Shown here one piece after another: positions 26,005 through 33,652 of a stretch of DNA of 64,000 nucleotides. Origin of the DNA: Alistipes provencensis (lineage in GTDB: Bacteria; Bacteroidota; Bacteroidia; Bacteroidales; Rikenellaceae); the NCBI RefSeq assembly GCF_900083545.1, contig NZ_LT559262.1, positions 3,088,324 to 3,152,323 of the forward strand. Reading direction: 5' to 3'. How positions within the stretch are numbered: position 1 is the first letter of the stretch; the number at the start of each line of letters is the position of its first letter. The position numbers and the translations under genes were made by a program. A model generated the notes under the pieces. That model searched no databases. It saw only the letters and a program-made list of their open reading frames with translations, and was not told the origin of the DNA.

Positions 26005-27849
26005 ATGTGCGGAATTGTAGGATATGTCGGCCGGCGTGACGCCTGTCCGATTCTGGTGAAGGGTCTGCACCGCCTCGAATATCGGGGTTACGACAGCGCG
26101 GGCATCGCGCTGGTCAACGCAGAAGGCGCCCTCCACGTTTTCAAATGCAAAGGCAAGGTCTCGGACTTGGAACATTTTCTCGCGGGCAAGGACCTCGGCG
26201 GAACCATCGGCATCGCCCACACGCGCTGGGCCACGCACGGGGTTCCGAACGACGCCAACGCCCATCCCCACTACTCCGAATCGGAGAACATCGCCCTGAT
26301 ACACAACGGCATCATCGAGAACTACCGCGTGCTGAAAGATGCGTTGGTCGAAAACGGCTACACGTTCCGCAGCAGCACCGATTCCGAAGTGTTGGTGAAC
26401 CTGATCGAATACGTCCGCGAAACGAACCGCTGTTCGTTGTTCGAAGCCGTGCAGCAGGCGCTTCGTCAGGTGGTCGGGGCCTATGCCATCGCCGTCGTCG
26501 AAAAAGGCAACACCGACCGGATCATCGCCGCGCGGCAGAGCAGCCCGATGGTCGTGGGCATCGGCAAGGGCGAATACTTCCTCTCGTCGGATGCCGCGTC
26601 GATTATCGAGTACACCGAGGATTTCGTCTACATAGGCGACGGGGAGATCGCCGTGATCGAACGCGACAAACCCCTGAAAGTCGTGACGCTGGACAACCAC
26701 GAGGGAAAGATCGACATCCGCAAGCTCCAGCTCTCGATCTCGCAGCTCGAAAAGGGCGGCTATCCCCATTTTATGCTCAAGGAGATTTACGAACAACCCT
26801 CGACATTGGTGGACTGCATCCGCGGGCGCATCAATCCCGACACCTGCGAGGTGAAGCTCTCGGGGGTGATCGACCACCGCGAGAAGTTCCTCGCCGCGCG
26901 CCGCATCATCTTCGTGGCGTGCGGCACCTCGTGGCACGCCTCGCTGATCGGCGAGCATCTGATCGAGTCGATCTGCCGCATCCCGGTCGAAGTGGAGTAC
27001 GCCTCGGAATTCCGCTACCGCAACCCCATCATCCGCGAGGACGACATCGTAATCGCTGTGTCGCAGTCGGGAGAGACGGCCGACACGCTGGCCGCCGTGG
27101 AACTGGCCCGCAAGGCCGGGGCGTTCGTCTTCGGCATCTGCAATGTCGTGGGGTCGTCCATCGCCCGTGCGACGGATTCGGGGGCCTACATTCACGTCGG
27201 TCCCGAGATCGGCGTCGCCTCGACGAAGGCTTTCACCGGGCAGGTGACCGTAATGGCGATGCTGGCGCTGGCCGTGGGGCACGAAAAGGGAACCGTTGCG
27301 GAGGAATATTACCGCGAAGTGTCGTCTGCCCTGCTCCACCTGCCCGAAACGCTGGAGGAGGTGCTGAAAGTCGCTCCGCAGATCGCCGACCTTGCGAAAA
27401 TATTCACCTACGCCCACAATTTCATCTACTTAGGCCGCGGATATAATTATCCCACGGCACTGGAGGGGGCACTGAAACTCAAGGAGATATCCTACATCCA
27501 CGCCGAGGGTTACCCCGCCGCCGAGATGAAGCACGGCCCCATTGCGCTGATCGACGCCGAGATGCCCACCGTGGCCATCGCCACGCCGGATCACACCTAC
27601 GAAAAGACCGCCTCGAACATCGAGGAGGTCCGGGCCCGCGGCGGCAAGATCATCGCCGTCATCGCCCGTGACGACCGGCAGGTACGCCGTTCGGCGGATT
27701 ATGTGATCGAGGTTCCGGTCATTGCCGAGTGTCTGATGCCGATCGTGGTGTCGGTGCCCCTGCAACTGCTGGCCTACTACATTGCGGTATACAAGGGCCG
27801 CAACGTCGACCAGCCTCGCAACCTCGCCAAATCGGTGACCGTAGAGTGA
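26005..27849 (+). CDS. glmS: Glutamine--fructose-6-phosphate aminotransferase (isomerizing)
   Basis: 614 residues. The mature N-terminal Cys (MCGIVGYVG) is the glutaminase nucleophile; HTRWATHG and HNGIIENY belong to the same domain. The isomerase half has two SIS domains (CGTSWHASLIGE, SQSGETADT) and ends with the expected DQPRNLAKSVTVE. It makes glucosamine-6-phosphate, the entry to UDP-GlcNAc. I chose the ATG at 26005 because the mature enzyme must begin with Cys; the frame open from 25897 crosses the terminator. No glmS ribozyme was recognised upstream. A REP-like array starts directly at its stop. Confidence 0.97.
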   Translation: MCGIVGYVGRRDACPILVKGLHRLEYRGYDSAGIALVNAEGALHVFKCKGKVSDLEHFLAGKDLGGTIGIAHTRWATHGVPNDANAHPHYSESENIALIHNGIIENYRVLKDALVENGYTFRSSTDSEVLVNLIEYVRETNRCSLFEAVQQALRQVVGAYAIAVVEKGNTDRIIAARQSSPMVVGIGKGEYFLSSDAASIIEYTEDFVYIGDGEIAVIERDKPLKVVTLDNHEGKIDIRKLQLSISQLEKGGYPHFMLKEIYEQPSTLVDCIRGRINPDTCEVKLSGVIDHREKFLAARRIIFVACGTSWHASLIGEHLIESICRIPVEVEYASEFRYRNPIIREDDIVIAVSQSGETADTLAAVELARKAGAFVFGICNVVGSSIARATDSGAYIHVGPEIGVASTKAFTGQVTVMAMLALAVGHEKGTVAEEYYREVSSALLHLPETLEEVLKVAPQIADLAKIFTYAHNFIYLGRGYNYPTALEGALKLKEISYIHAEGYPAAEMKHGPIALIDAEMPTVAIATPDHTYEKTASNIEEVRARGGKIIAVIARDDRQVRRSADYVIEVPVIAECLMPIVVSVPLQLLAYYIAVYKGRNVDQPRNLAKSVTVE

Positions 27850-28080
27850 CCGGCTTAAGAAGCCGGATTTAGGGGCTGCGGCTGGATTTTGCATATCGGA
27901 ATCCGATTCCCGCTCTCGCCCATCTAAGAGATGGGCCTTAGGGGCGGTAATAAGTCAATACGTTGCCGACCCGGATACCCGCCCTGCCCGTCTAAGAGGC
28001 GGGTTTTAGGGGCGGTGATCGGTCAATACGTTTCCGAGCCAGACACCCGCTCCCGCCCGCCCTGTCTAAGAAGGTTTTAG
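27850..28080 (+). repeat. Tandem array of REP-like hairpin elements after glmS
   Basis: Four units at about 70-base spacing. Hairpins are CCGGCTTAAGAAGCCGG (27850-27866), CCCATCTAAGAGATGGG (27919-27935) and CCCGTCTAAGAGGCGGG (27987-28003), each followed by a TTAGGGG tail; the fourth (28060-28080) is degraded. Stems differ but stay paired, while loop and tail are constant. Units two and three also share GTCAATACGTT and an ACCCGC segment. The first hairpin begins at the base after the glmS stop. Confidence 0.85.
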
Positions 28081-28087
28081 AGAAAAT

Positions 28088-28120
28088 AGAAAAGGTCGGC
28101 CCCACTGGGTCGACCTTTCT
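28088..28120. terminator. Terminator between glmS array and the DUF2461 gene
   Basis: AAAGGTCG / CGACCTTT around a GC-rich loop, with A-run left and T-rich right; serves either direction. Confidence 0.7.
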
Positions 28121-28140
28121 CTATGATATGCCGGAAACGG

Positions 28141-28821
28141 CTACATCATTTCGTCGTAGGCGTACTGTATGGCGCGGTTCAGGATGGCGATGAACGGCTG
28201 CGTGCGGCGGAACTCCTCGACCGTGCGGTCCAGCAAATCCGGGGCCAGCAGGAACTCCTCGGTAATCGGCCGGTCGATGTAAAAGTCTTTCAGCTTCAGC
28301 ATCTCGGCGTATTCACTGTCGGCAGGAAAACCCGTCGGAACCCGCTTGAGCTTGTTTCGTTCGTTCAGGCGGAAACCCTTGGCCTTTTTGATCGCCGCTT
28401 CGATCTCCGCGCCGTTGTCGAGCACCTCCTCGCGGATCGAACGCAGGATGGTCGGCTCGATGCAGACGGCGCCCGCCGAAAGCAGGTTGCACCACACCAG
28501 CGAGTCACAGCAGGGTTCGATGTGGAAATAGTATCCCGCGAAGCCCGATTTCTTGCCCTTCGGGGCGATGTAGGCGCCGATATAGGTCTTATAGGGCGAC
28601 TTGTCGTTCGAGAAGCGTGTGTCGCGGGCGATGCGGTAGGTGCAGTCCTGCGGACGCAGGCCCTGCACCGAGGGATCGAACGACGCGATGCCGTCGATCA
28701 ACTGTCCGGTGAAGTCCGCAAACCGCCCCTTCACCCGGGTCCATTCGGCGCGGTTGGCATCGAACCACTCCCGGGTGTTGTTGTCGTGCAGGCGGCGGAA
28801 GAAATCGATGACCTCTTTCAT
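28141..28821 (-). CDS. DUF2461 domain-containing protein
   Basis: 226 residues. It matches the DUF2461 (TIGR02453) pattern: an N-terminal DFFRRLHDNNTREWFDANR, then YRIARDTRFSNDKSPYKT and GYYFHIEP. The function of this family is unknown; no catalytic motif or membrane segment was recognised. The start codon is one base after the glyA stop, so both genes are probably read from the glyA promoter. Confidence 0.88.
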   Translation of the reverse strand: MKEVIDFFRRLHDNNTREWFDANRAEWTRVKGRFADFTGQLIDGIASFDPSVQGLRPQDCTYRIARDTRFSNDKSPYKTYIGAYIAPKGKKSGFAGYYFHIEPCCDSLVWCNLLSAGAVCIEPTILRSIREEVLDNGAEIEAAIKKAKGFRLNERNKLKRVPTGFPADSEYAEMLKLKDFYIDRPITEEFLLAPDLLDRTVEEFRRTQPFIAILNRAIQYAYDEMM

Positions 28822-28822
28822 C

Positions 28823-30103
28823 TTACCACGCGAAAAGCGGATAATCGGCCATCAGGGCGTTCACGTCCTTGCGGACGGCGGCGATGTTCGACTCGTTTTC
28901 CGGGTCGTGCAGCACGCGGTCGATCAGCTCGACGATGTACTCCATCTTGTCCTCCTTCAGACCGCGGGTCGTGATGGCCGGGGTTCCGAAGCGCAGACCC
29001 GAGGTCTGGAACGGCGAACGGCTGTCGAACGGCACCATATTTTTGTTGGTGGTGATGTCGGCGGCCACGAGGCATTTTTCGGCCAGTTTGCCCGTCAGTT
29101 CGGGGAATTTCGTGCGCAGGTCGACCAGCATCAGGTGGTTGTCCGTACCGTCCGAAACGATCTTGTAACCGCGTTTCACGAAAGCGGCGGCCATCGCCTT
29201 GGCGTTCTTCTGCACCTGTGTCTGGTACTCCTTGTAGGCGGGTTCCAGCGCCTCGCCGAAAGCCACGGCCTTGGCGGCGATGACGTGCTCCAGCGGACCG
29301 CCCTGAATACCCGGGAAGACGGCCGAATTGAGGATCTGCGACATCATCTTCACGGCGCCCTTCGGCGTGGTCTGTCCCCAAGGATTCTCGAAGTCCTTAC
29401 CCATCAGGATGATACCGCCGCGCGGTCCGCGCAGGGTCTTGTGGGTCGTCGAGGTGACGATATGGGCGTATTTCACAGGATTCTCCAGCAGTCCGGCGGC
29501 GATCAGTCCGGCCGTGTGGGCCATGTCCACCATCAGCAGCGCCCCCACCTTGTCGGCGATCTCGCGCATGCGCTTGTAGTCCCATTCGCGCGAATAGGCC
29601 GAGGCGCCGCCCACGATCAGCTTGGGCTTGCACTCCAGCGCCTTGCGCTCCATGGCGTCGTAGTCGATCACGCCGGTGGCCTCGTCGAGCTGGTAGCCCA
29701 CAGCGTTGAAATACTTACCCGACATGTTGACCGGCGAACCGTGCGAAAGGTGTCCTCCGTGCGCGAGGTCCAGCCCCATGAAGGTATCGCCCGGCTGCAT
29801 GCAGGCGAAGAAGACGGCCATGTTGGCCTGCGCGCCCGAGTGGGGCTGCACGTTGGCGTATTCCGCACCGTAGAGCTTGCAGATGCGCTCGATGGCCAGC
29901 GACTCGACCTTGTCCACGACCTCGCAGCCACCGTAGTAGCGGGCGCCGGGATAGCCTTCGGCGTATTTGTTGGTCAGAACCGAACCCATGGCCTCCATCA
30001 CCTGCTCGCTGACGAAGTTCTCCGAGGCGATCAGCTCGATGCCGTGCATCTGGCGGCTGCGCTCGGCGGCAATCAAATCGAAAATCTGGGAATCTCTTTT
30101 CAT
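28823..30103 (-). CDS. glyA: Serine hydroxymethyltransferase
   Basis: 426 residues of a fold-type I PLP enzyme. The PLP Lys lies in [12 protein letters not shown], and other conserved parts are [11 protein letters not shown] at the N-terminus, [21 protein letters not shown] and VDMAHTAGL. It interconverts serine plus tetrahydrofolate with glycine plus methylene-tetrahydrofolate, the main one-carbon supply. The ATG at 30103 gives [11 protein letters not shown]; the upstream extension to 30154 runs into the promoter box. Confidence 0.97.
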   Translation of the reverse strand: MKRDSQIFDLIAAERSRQMHGIELIASENFVSEQVMEAMGSVLTNKYAEGYPGARYYGGCEVVDKVESLAIERICKLYGAEYANVQPHSGAQANMAVFFACMQPGDTFMGLDLAHGGHLSHGSPVNMSGKYFNAVGYQLDEATGVIDYDAMERKALECKPKLIVGGASAYSREWDYKRMREIADKVGALLMVDMAHTAGLIAAGLLENPVKYAHIVTSTTHKTLRGPRGGIILMGKDFENPWGQTTPKGAVKMMSQILNSAVFPGIQGGPLEHVIAAKAVAFGEALEPAYKEYQTQVQKNAKAMAAAFVKRGYKIVSDGTDNHLMLVDLRTKFPELTGKLAEKCLVAADITTNKNMVPFDSRSPFQTSGLRFGTPAITTRGLKEDKMEYIVELIDRVLHDPENESNIAAVRKDVNALMADYPLFAW

Positions 30104-30141
30104 TATCGTATTGGGATTTTGTGAAATGCTTTTACGGCTGG

Positions 30142-30149
30142 TAAAGATA
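30142..30149 (-). promoter_or_regulatory. Probable -7 promoter box of glyA (TATCTTTA)
   Basis: One mismatch from TAnnTTTG on the minus strand, about 40 bases before the glyA start. Confidence 0.5.
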
Positions 30150-30200
30150 AGCAAAAATGCCGAATTTCGTTCCGCGGGCAGGCGATTAAGATATTTTTCC

Positions 30201-30208
30201 TATATTTG
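30201..30208 (+). promoter_or_regulatory. -7 promoter box of fabG (TATATTTG)
   Basis: Exact match followed by C; 44 bases before the fabG start. It is divergent from the glyA promoter. Confidence 0.65.
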
Positions 30209-30252
30209 CGAATAAAAATTGGCAGACATTGCCTTAAAAATATAAGAGAATT

Positions 30253-30999
30253 ATGAAATTACTGGATGGGAAAGTGGCCGTTGTGACCGGCGCCGCACGC
30301 GGCATCGGCAAGGCCATCGCACTCGAATTCGCCAAAGAGGGCGCCTCGGTGGCGTTCACCGACCTTGTGATCGACGAGAACGGCAAAGCCACTGAAGCAG
30401 AGATCGCCGCACTGGGCGTAAAGGCCAAGGGTTACGCGTCGAACGCCGCCAACTTCGAAGAGACGCATCAGGTCATCGACCAGATCGTGAAGGATTTCGG
30501 CCGCATCGACATTCTCGTGAACAACGCCGGAATCACGAAGGACGGCCTGATGATGCGCATGTCCGAGGCGCAGTGGGATGCCGTGCTGACGGTGAACCTC
30601 AAGTCGGCGTTCAACTTCATCCACGCCGTAACGCCCGTCATGGCGCGTCAGAAAAGCGGCTCGATCATCAACATGTCGTCGGTGGTAGGCGTCAGCGGCA
30701 ATGCCGGACAGTGCAACTACTCGGCGTCGAAGGCCGGCATGATCGGATTAGCTAAATCCATTGCAAAAGAGATGGGTCCCCGCGGTATCCGCGCCAACGC
30801 CATCGCTCCGGGTTTCATCATGACCGAGATGACCGACAAACTGCCCGACGAGGTGAAGGAGGGCTGGTACAAGCAGATTCCGCTGCGCCGCGGCGGTACG
30901 CCGGAGGATGTCGCCAAGGTGGCGCTGTTCCTCGCTTCGGACCTTTCGTCGTATGTCAGCGGTCAGGTCATCCACTGCTGCGGCGCGATGAACTGTTAG
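30253..30999 (+). CDS. fabG: 3-oxoacyl-[acyl-carrier-protein] reductase
   Basis: 248 residues, a classical short-chain dehydrogenase. The NADPH loop is VTGAARGIGKA, and the catalytic residues lie in NMSSVVGVSGN and YSASKAGMIGLAKS (Ser, Tyr, Lys). The C-terminal GQVIHCCGAM closes the Rossmann fold. FabG reduces 3-ketoacyl-ACP in fatty-acid elongation. The gene stands alone, without other fab genes, so some doubt about the exact substrate remains. A strong hairpin follows. Confidence 0.92.
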   Translation: MKLLDGKVAVVTGAARGIGKAIALEFAKEGASVAFTDLVIDENGKATEAEIAALGVKAKGYASNAANFEETHQVIDQIVKDFGRIDILVNNAGITKDGLMMRMSEAQWDAVLTVNLKSAFNFIHAVTPVMARQKSGSIINMSSVVGVSGNAGQCNYSASKAGMIGLAKSIAKEMGPRGIRANAIAPGFIMTEMTDKLPDEVKEGWYKQIPLRRGGTPEDVAKVALFLASDLSSYVSGQVIHCCGAMNC

Positions 31000-31052
31000 G
31001 AAGCTGAGAGATGCGAAAAGAAAGGATGCCGCAAGGTATCATCTGAAAACGG

Positions 31053-31088
31053 AAGTGCCCGGCAAGTTTACTTGGACGGGCACTTTTG
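31053..31088 (+). terminator. Terminator after fabG
   Basis: AAGTGCCCG / CGGGCACTT with a 15-base loop, then TTG-rich sequence. A smaller CAAGT/ACTTG pair lies inside the loop. Confidence 0.75.
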
Positions 31089-31142
31089 TTGTCAGACGGT
31101 GTATTCCGCAGGAAGCCTTCTTTTCGCGTCCGAAGCGCCGCC

Positions 31143-31183
31143 AACAATCACGGCACGAAAGCGAAGCGTGTGCCGTAATTGTT
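31143..31183. repeat. 14-bp inverted repeat overlapping the PorV-like gene promoter
   Basis: AACAATCACGGCAC and GTGCCGTAATTGTT are complementary except at one position, with a 13-base spacer. The right arm contains the TTG (31179-31181) that sits 20 bases before the -7 box, so a bound repressor or an RNA hairpin here could affect transcription. Confidence 0.55.
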
Positions 31184-31209
31184 AGAACTTACATTTTTTG
31201 TTATATTTG
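31179..31209 (+). promoter_or_regulatory. Promoter of the PorV-like gene (-33 TTG, 20-base spacer, -7 TATATTTG)
   Basis: Spacing and both boxes fit the Bacteroidota consensus. The start codon lies only five bases after the -7 box, so the transcript would be leaderless or almost so. Confidence 0.65.
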
Positions 31210-31214
31210 CATCT

Positions 31215-32096
31215 ATGAAACGACTCATAACCTTGCTCGCGGCGCTGGCCGCACTTCAGACATATGCCCAGAGAATCGAGGCGACGCTCCCCAGCCCCGA
31301 CGCCAAGGCCATTGGCATGGGCGGCGTGATGATGACCACCCTCTCGGGTTCGCACGCCATCTACAACAACTCGGCGATGGCGGTCTTTTCGCACATGCCG
31401 TCGCAGATATCGTCGTCCTATTACGGGCAGGGAAATTTCGATTACTACGCCGTATCGGGCTACTGCCGCTTCGACAATGTCAATCTTGCGCAAGTCGGCT
31501 GGCGCCAGTATCTCCGCGAACACGGCAACAACGACATGGCCGTCGATCTGGGCTATTCGCGCCGCATGGGCGACAGATGGTCGCTCGGTGTCGTGGCGCG
31601 CTACATGCACCTGAAACGCCCGGAGGTGTCGGCCGACGCTTTGGCCGTGGACCTCAGCGCCGCTTATCAACTGCCGCTGGAGAATGTCGGCAGCTACTCG
31701 ACGCTGCGCGCAGGCGCCAAGCTGGGCAATCTGGGTGGCTATGTCGACGACACGGATTATACGCTGCCGATGGATTTCACCGTCGGCGCGGCCCTCGACA
31801 CGTTCCTCTCCGATGCCCACGAGATCACCGTCGGCACCGACGTGGGCTACTATTTCTCCCCGGAGTCGGTCCGCGGATTCCAAATGTCGGTGGGTGCGGA
31901 ATACAACCTCATGCAACTGGTCCAGTTGCGCACGGGCTACCACTACGGCGAACGGCGCGACTACTATCCGAGTTACTGGACCGTCGGCGCCGGCGTGCGC
32001 ATCCTGCACCTGCGCCTCGACTTCGCGTATCTGTTCGCCAAGAAGCACACGCTCCTGCGCAACACCTACAGCATCAGTTTCGGGCTGGATTTCTAA
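31215..32096 (+). CDS. PorV/PorQ family outer-membrane protein
   Basis: 293 residues with a signal peptide (LLAALAALQTYAQ). The beginning of the mature protein (AKAIGMGGVMMTT...SHAIYNNSAMAVF) is the characteristic PorV/PorQ and FadL-like barrel entry, and the rest alternates as beta strands ending in F. PorV-type proteins serve the type IX secretion system as shuttle or attachment components; in Alistipes-like bacteria such proteins also occur outside T9SS loci, so the role is uncertain. The last 23 bases overlap the convergent phosphatase gene. Confidence 0.8.
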   Translation: MKRLITLLAALAALQTYAQRIEATLPSPDAKAIGMGGVMMTTLSGSHAIYNNSAMAVFSHMPSQISSSYYGQGNFDYYAVSGYCRFDNVNLAQVGWRQYLREHGNNDMAVDLGYSRRMGDRWSLGVVARYMHLKRPEVSADALAVDLSAAYQLPLENVGSYSTLRAGAKLGNLGGYVDDTDYTLPMDFTVGAALDTFLSDAHEITVGTDVGYYFSPESVRGFQMSVGAEYNLMQLVQLRTGYHYGERRDYYPSYWTVGAGVRILHLRLDFAYLFAKKHTLLRNTYSISFGLDF

Positions 32097-32562
32097 GATA
32101 TTCCATTATCCCCTCGCAGCCGTCCTCCAGCATGTCGAGCACCAGCTCGAAACCCTCGTGTCCCTCGTAATAGGGGTCGGGAACGTATGTGCGGTCGGGA
32201 TGGCGGCGGCAGAACTCCGCCATGCGGTATATTTTGCGGGCGGCCTCGCGGGAAGGTGCCAGCCGGTTAAGCGTCTCGTAGTTCATGTCGTCCATGGCGA
32301 CGATCATGTCGAAACGACCGAAATCCTCCTCGCTCACCTGCCGAGAGCGGTGTGTCAGCACATAACCCCGGCGCGAAGCGGCGCTGCGCATGCGTGCATC
32401 GGGCAGTTCGCCCCGGTGTCCTCCATAGGTACCCGCCGAGTCGATCGTAAAGCGGTCGGCGACTCCCCGCTTCTTCACGATGTCGTGCATGATGCCGTCG
32501 GCGGCCGGGGAGCGGCAAATATTGCCCAGACAGACGAATAAAATCCTTGTTTTCGATTCCAT
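32074..32562 (-). CDS. Low-molecular-weight protein tyrosine phosphatase
   Basis: 162 residues from the ATG at 32562. The P-loop CLGNICRSP (Cys 11, Arg 17, Ser 18) is at the N-terminus and the catalytic Asp lies in VPDPYYEG near residue 127. Bacterial members dephosphorylate tyrosine kinases of capsule and exopolysaccharide systems or arginine phosphate; no such partner is adjacent. The 3' end overlaps the PorV-like gene by 23 bases and the start nearly abuts a -7 box. The longer frame to 32655 reads through the promoter and was rejected. Confidence 0.92.
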   Translation of the reverse strand: MESKTRILFVCLGNICRSPAADGIMHDIVKKRGVADRFTIDSAGTYGGHRGELPDARMRSAASRRGYVLTHRSRQVSEEDFGRFDMIVAMDDMNYETLNRLAPSREAARKIYRMAEFCRRHPDRTYVPDPYYEGHEGFELVLDMLEDGCEGIMEYLRNPARN

Positions 32563-32566
32563 GGCG

Positions 32567-32574
32567 CAAAGATA
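32567..32574 (-). promoter_or_regulatory. -7 promoter box of the phosphatase gene (TATCTTTG), nearly abutting the start
   Basis: Exact match on the minus strand; only CGCC lies between the box and the ATG, implying a leaderless or very short-leader mRNA. Confidence 0.65.
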
Positions 32575-32611
32575 CGAAATTTTCGGAACGCGAATTGCAG
32601 GACACCTCGAC

Positions 32612-33025
32612 ATGGAAAAGAAAATGACGGACTGGATCGGACAATACCGCTGCATGGACTGGGCCGTGCTCTACATGCGGCTGTTCGCGGGGGCCATGAT
32701 GCTGTTTCACAACATCGGCAAAATACAGAATTACAACGAGATAATCGACTCGTATCCGACCGTGCTCAACATCAGTCCCGCCGTCGTGTTCGCTGTCGTG
32801 TCGGTTGCCGAAGTGCTGTTGGCGGTGCTCATCATCATGGGGCTGTGGGTCCGGAAAGCGGCTTTCGTGATGGCGCTGGGTATCCTCCTGATGTTCGTCC
32901 GGGGAGGATTCGGCGCCGGGGAACCCGAATTCGTATGGCTGGGCATCTATGTCTTTCTGATCGTTTCGGGAGGCGGATTTTACGGATTCGACACCGCTCT
33001 CGCCGCCACGGGCGGAAAAAAGTGA
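32612..33025 (+). CDS. DoxX family membrane protein
   Basis: 137 residues with four predicted membrane helices. The DoxX signature is at the first helix (LYMRLFAGAMMLFHNIGKI), followed by PAVVFAVVSVAEVLLAVLIIMGLW and a Gly-rich loop before the last helix. Family members are linked to thiosulfate:quinone oxidation or redox stress, but most have no proven role. I chose the ATG at 32612 (MEKKMTDWIGQ), because the longer frame overlaps the divergent phosphatase gene. The GGGFYGFD end is usual. Confidence 0.85.
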   Translation: MEKKMTDWIGQYRCMDWAVLYMRLFAGAMMLFHNIGKIQNYNEIIDSYPTVLNISPAVVFAVVSVAEVLLAVLIIMGLWVRKAAFVMALGILLMFVRGGFGAGEPEFVWLGIYVFLIVSGGGFYGFDTALAATGGKK

Positions 33026-33057
33026 CCAATCGAACAACAATATCCACCCCCGCAGTC

Positions 33058-33086
33058 TTGATGTTCGAAGAAATATCGTAACTTTG
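33058..33086 (+). promoter_or_regulatory. Promoter before the YtfJ-like gene (TTG, 18-base spacer, TAACTTTG)
   Basis: -7 box exact to TAnnTTTG; the spacer is one or two bases shorter than usual. It lies 42 bases before the start codon. Confidence 0.55.
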
Positions 33087-33127
33087 CCGCGATTTGTTTT
33101 CGTTAGACACCACAAAAACAGAACGTA

Positions 33128-33646
33128 ATGAAGATGAAAGTAATCGTGATGCTGGCAGCTTTCGCGCTGGCCGCATCGGCAGCCCCGGCGCAGGAACTGC
33201 CCCGCAAGGTACAGAACGTCGAGGTCCTCGATCTGGACGGAAAACCGGCCAAACTCCCCCATTTCGGCGAAAAGAACCTGATGATATTCTATGTAGACCC
33301 CGACCGGCACAAGCAGAACGAGGATTTCACCATCGAACTGGAGGAAAATCACCGCGCTTCGGGTGAGAACATTTACGGCTTCGGGGTGATGAACCTCAAG
33401 GACGCCCCGATGGTTCCCAACGGCATGGCCCGCAGCATGGCCAAGAAGCGCACGGCCAAGAACGGCGCCACGGTGCTGGCCGACCAAGACCGCATCCTGA
33501 GCACGGCGTGGAAGCTGGGCGACTGCAACAACCAGTTCGTGCTGATGATCGTGTCGAAGGAGGGCGAGCTGGTGTTCCTGCGCAAGGGCATCCTCTCCGA
33601 CGACGACAAGGAGGCTTTCTACCAGACGGTCGAGAAATACAAATAG
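33128..33646 (+). CDS. Secreted thioredoxin-fold protein, YtfJ-like
   Basis: 172 residues. A signal peptide (to about residue 22, AAPAQE) precedes a thioredoxin-like domain: V-E-V-L-D-L-D-G-K-P, KNLMIFYVDPDRHKQNEDF, DRILSTAWKLGD and VLMIVSKEGELVFLRKG. It lacks a CxxC redox motif, as in YtfJ proteins, so it is not an oxidoreductase of the usual kind. YtfJ function is unknown. The barrel gene starts six bases after the stop, and both may be one transcript. Confidence 0.65.
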   Translation: MKMKVIVMLAAFALAASAAPAQELPRKVQNVEVLDLDGKPAKLPHFGEKNLMIFYVDPDRHKQNEDFTIELEENHRASGENIYGFGVMNLKDAPMVPNGMARSMAKKRTAKNGATVLADQDRILSTAWKLGDCNNQFVLMIVSKEGELVFLRKGILSDDDKEAFYQTVEKYK

Positions 33647-33652
33647 GTCTCG

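Noticed and set aside
24316..27417. 1033-residue minus-strand open frame opposite the dipeptidase, phosphatase and glmS
   Set aside because: It spans three genes and a terminator with clear plus-strand products; its sequence has no domain pattern.
27850..28080. CRISPR array
   Set aside because: There are only four units, their hairpin stems differ, and the intervals between them are themselves related, so they are not unique spacers.
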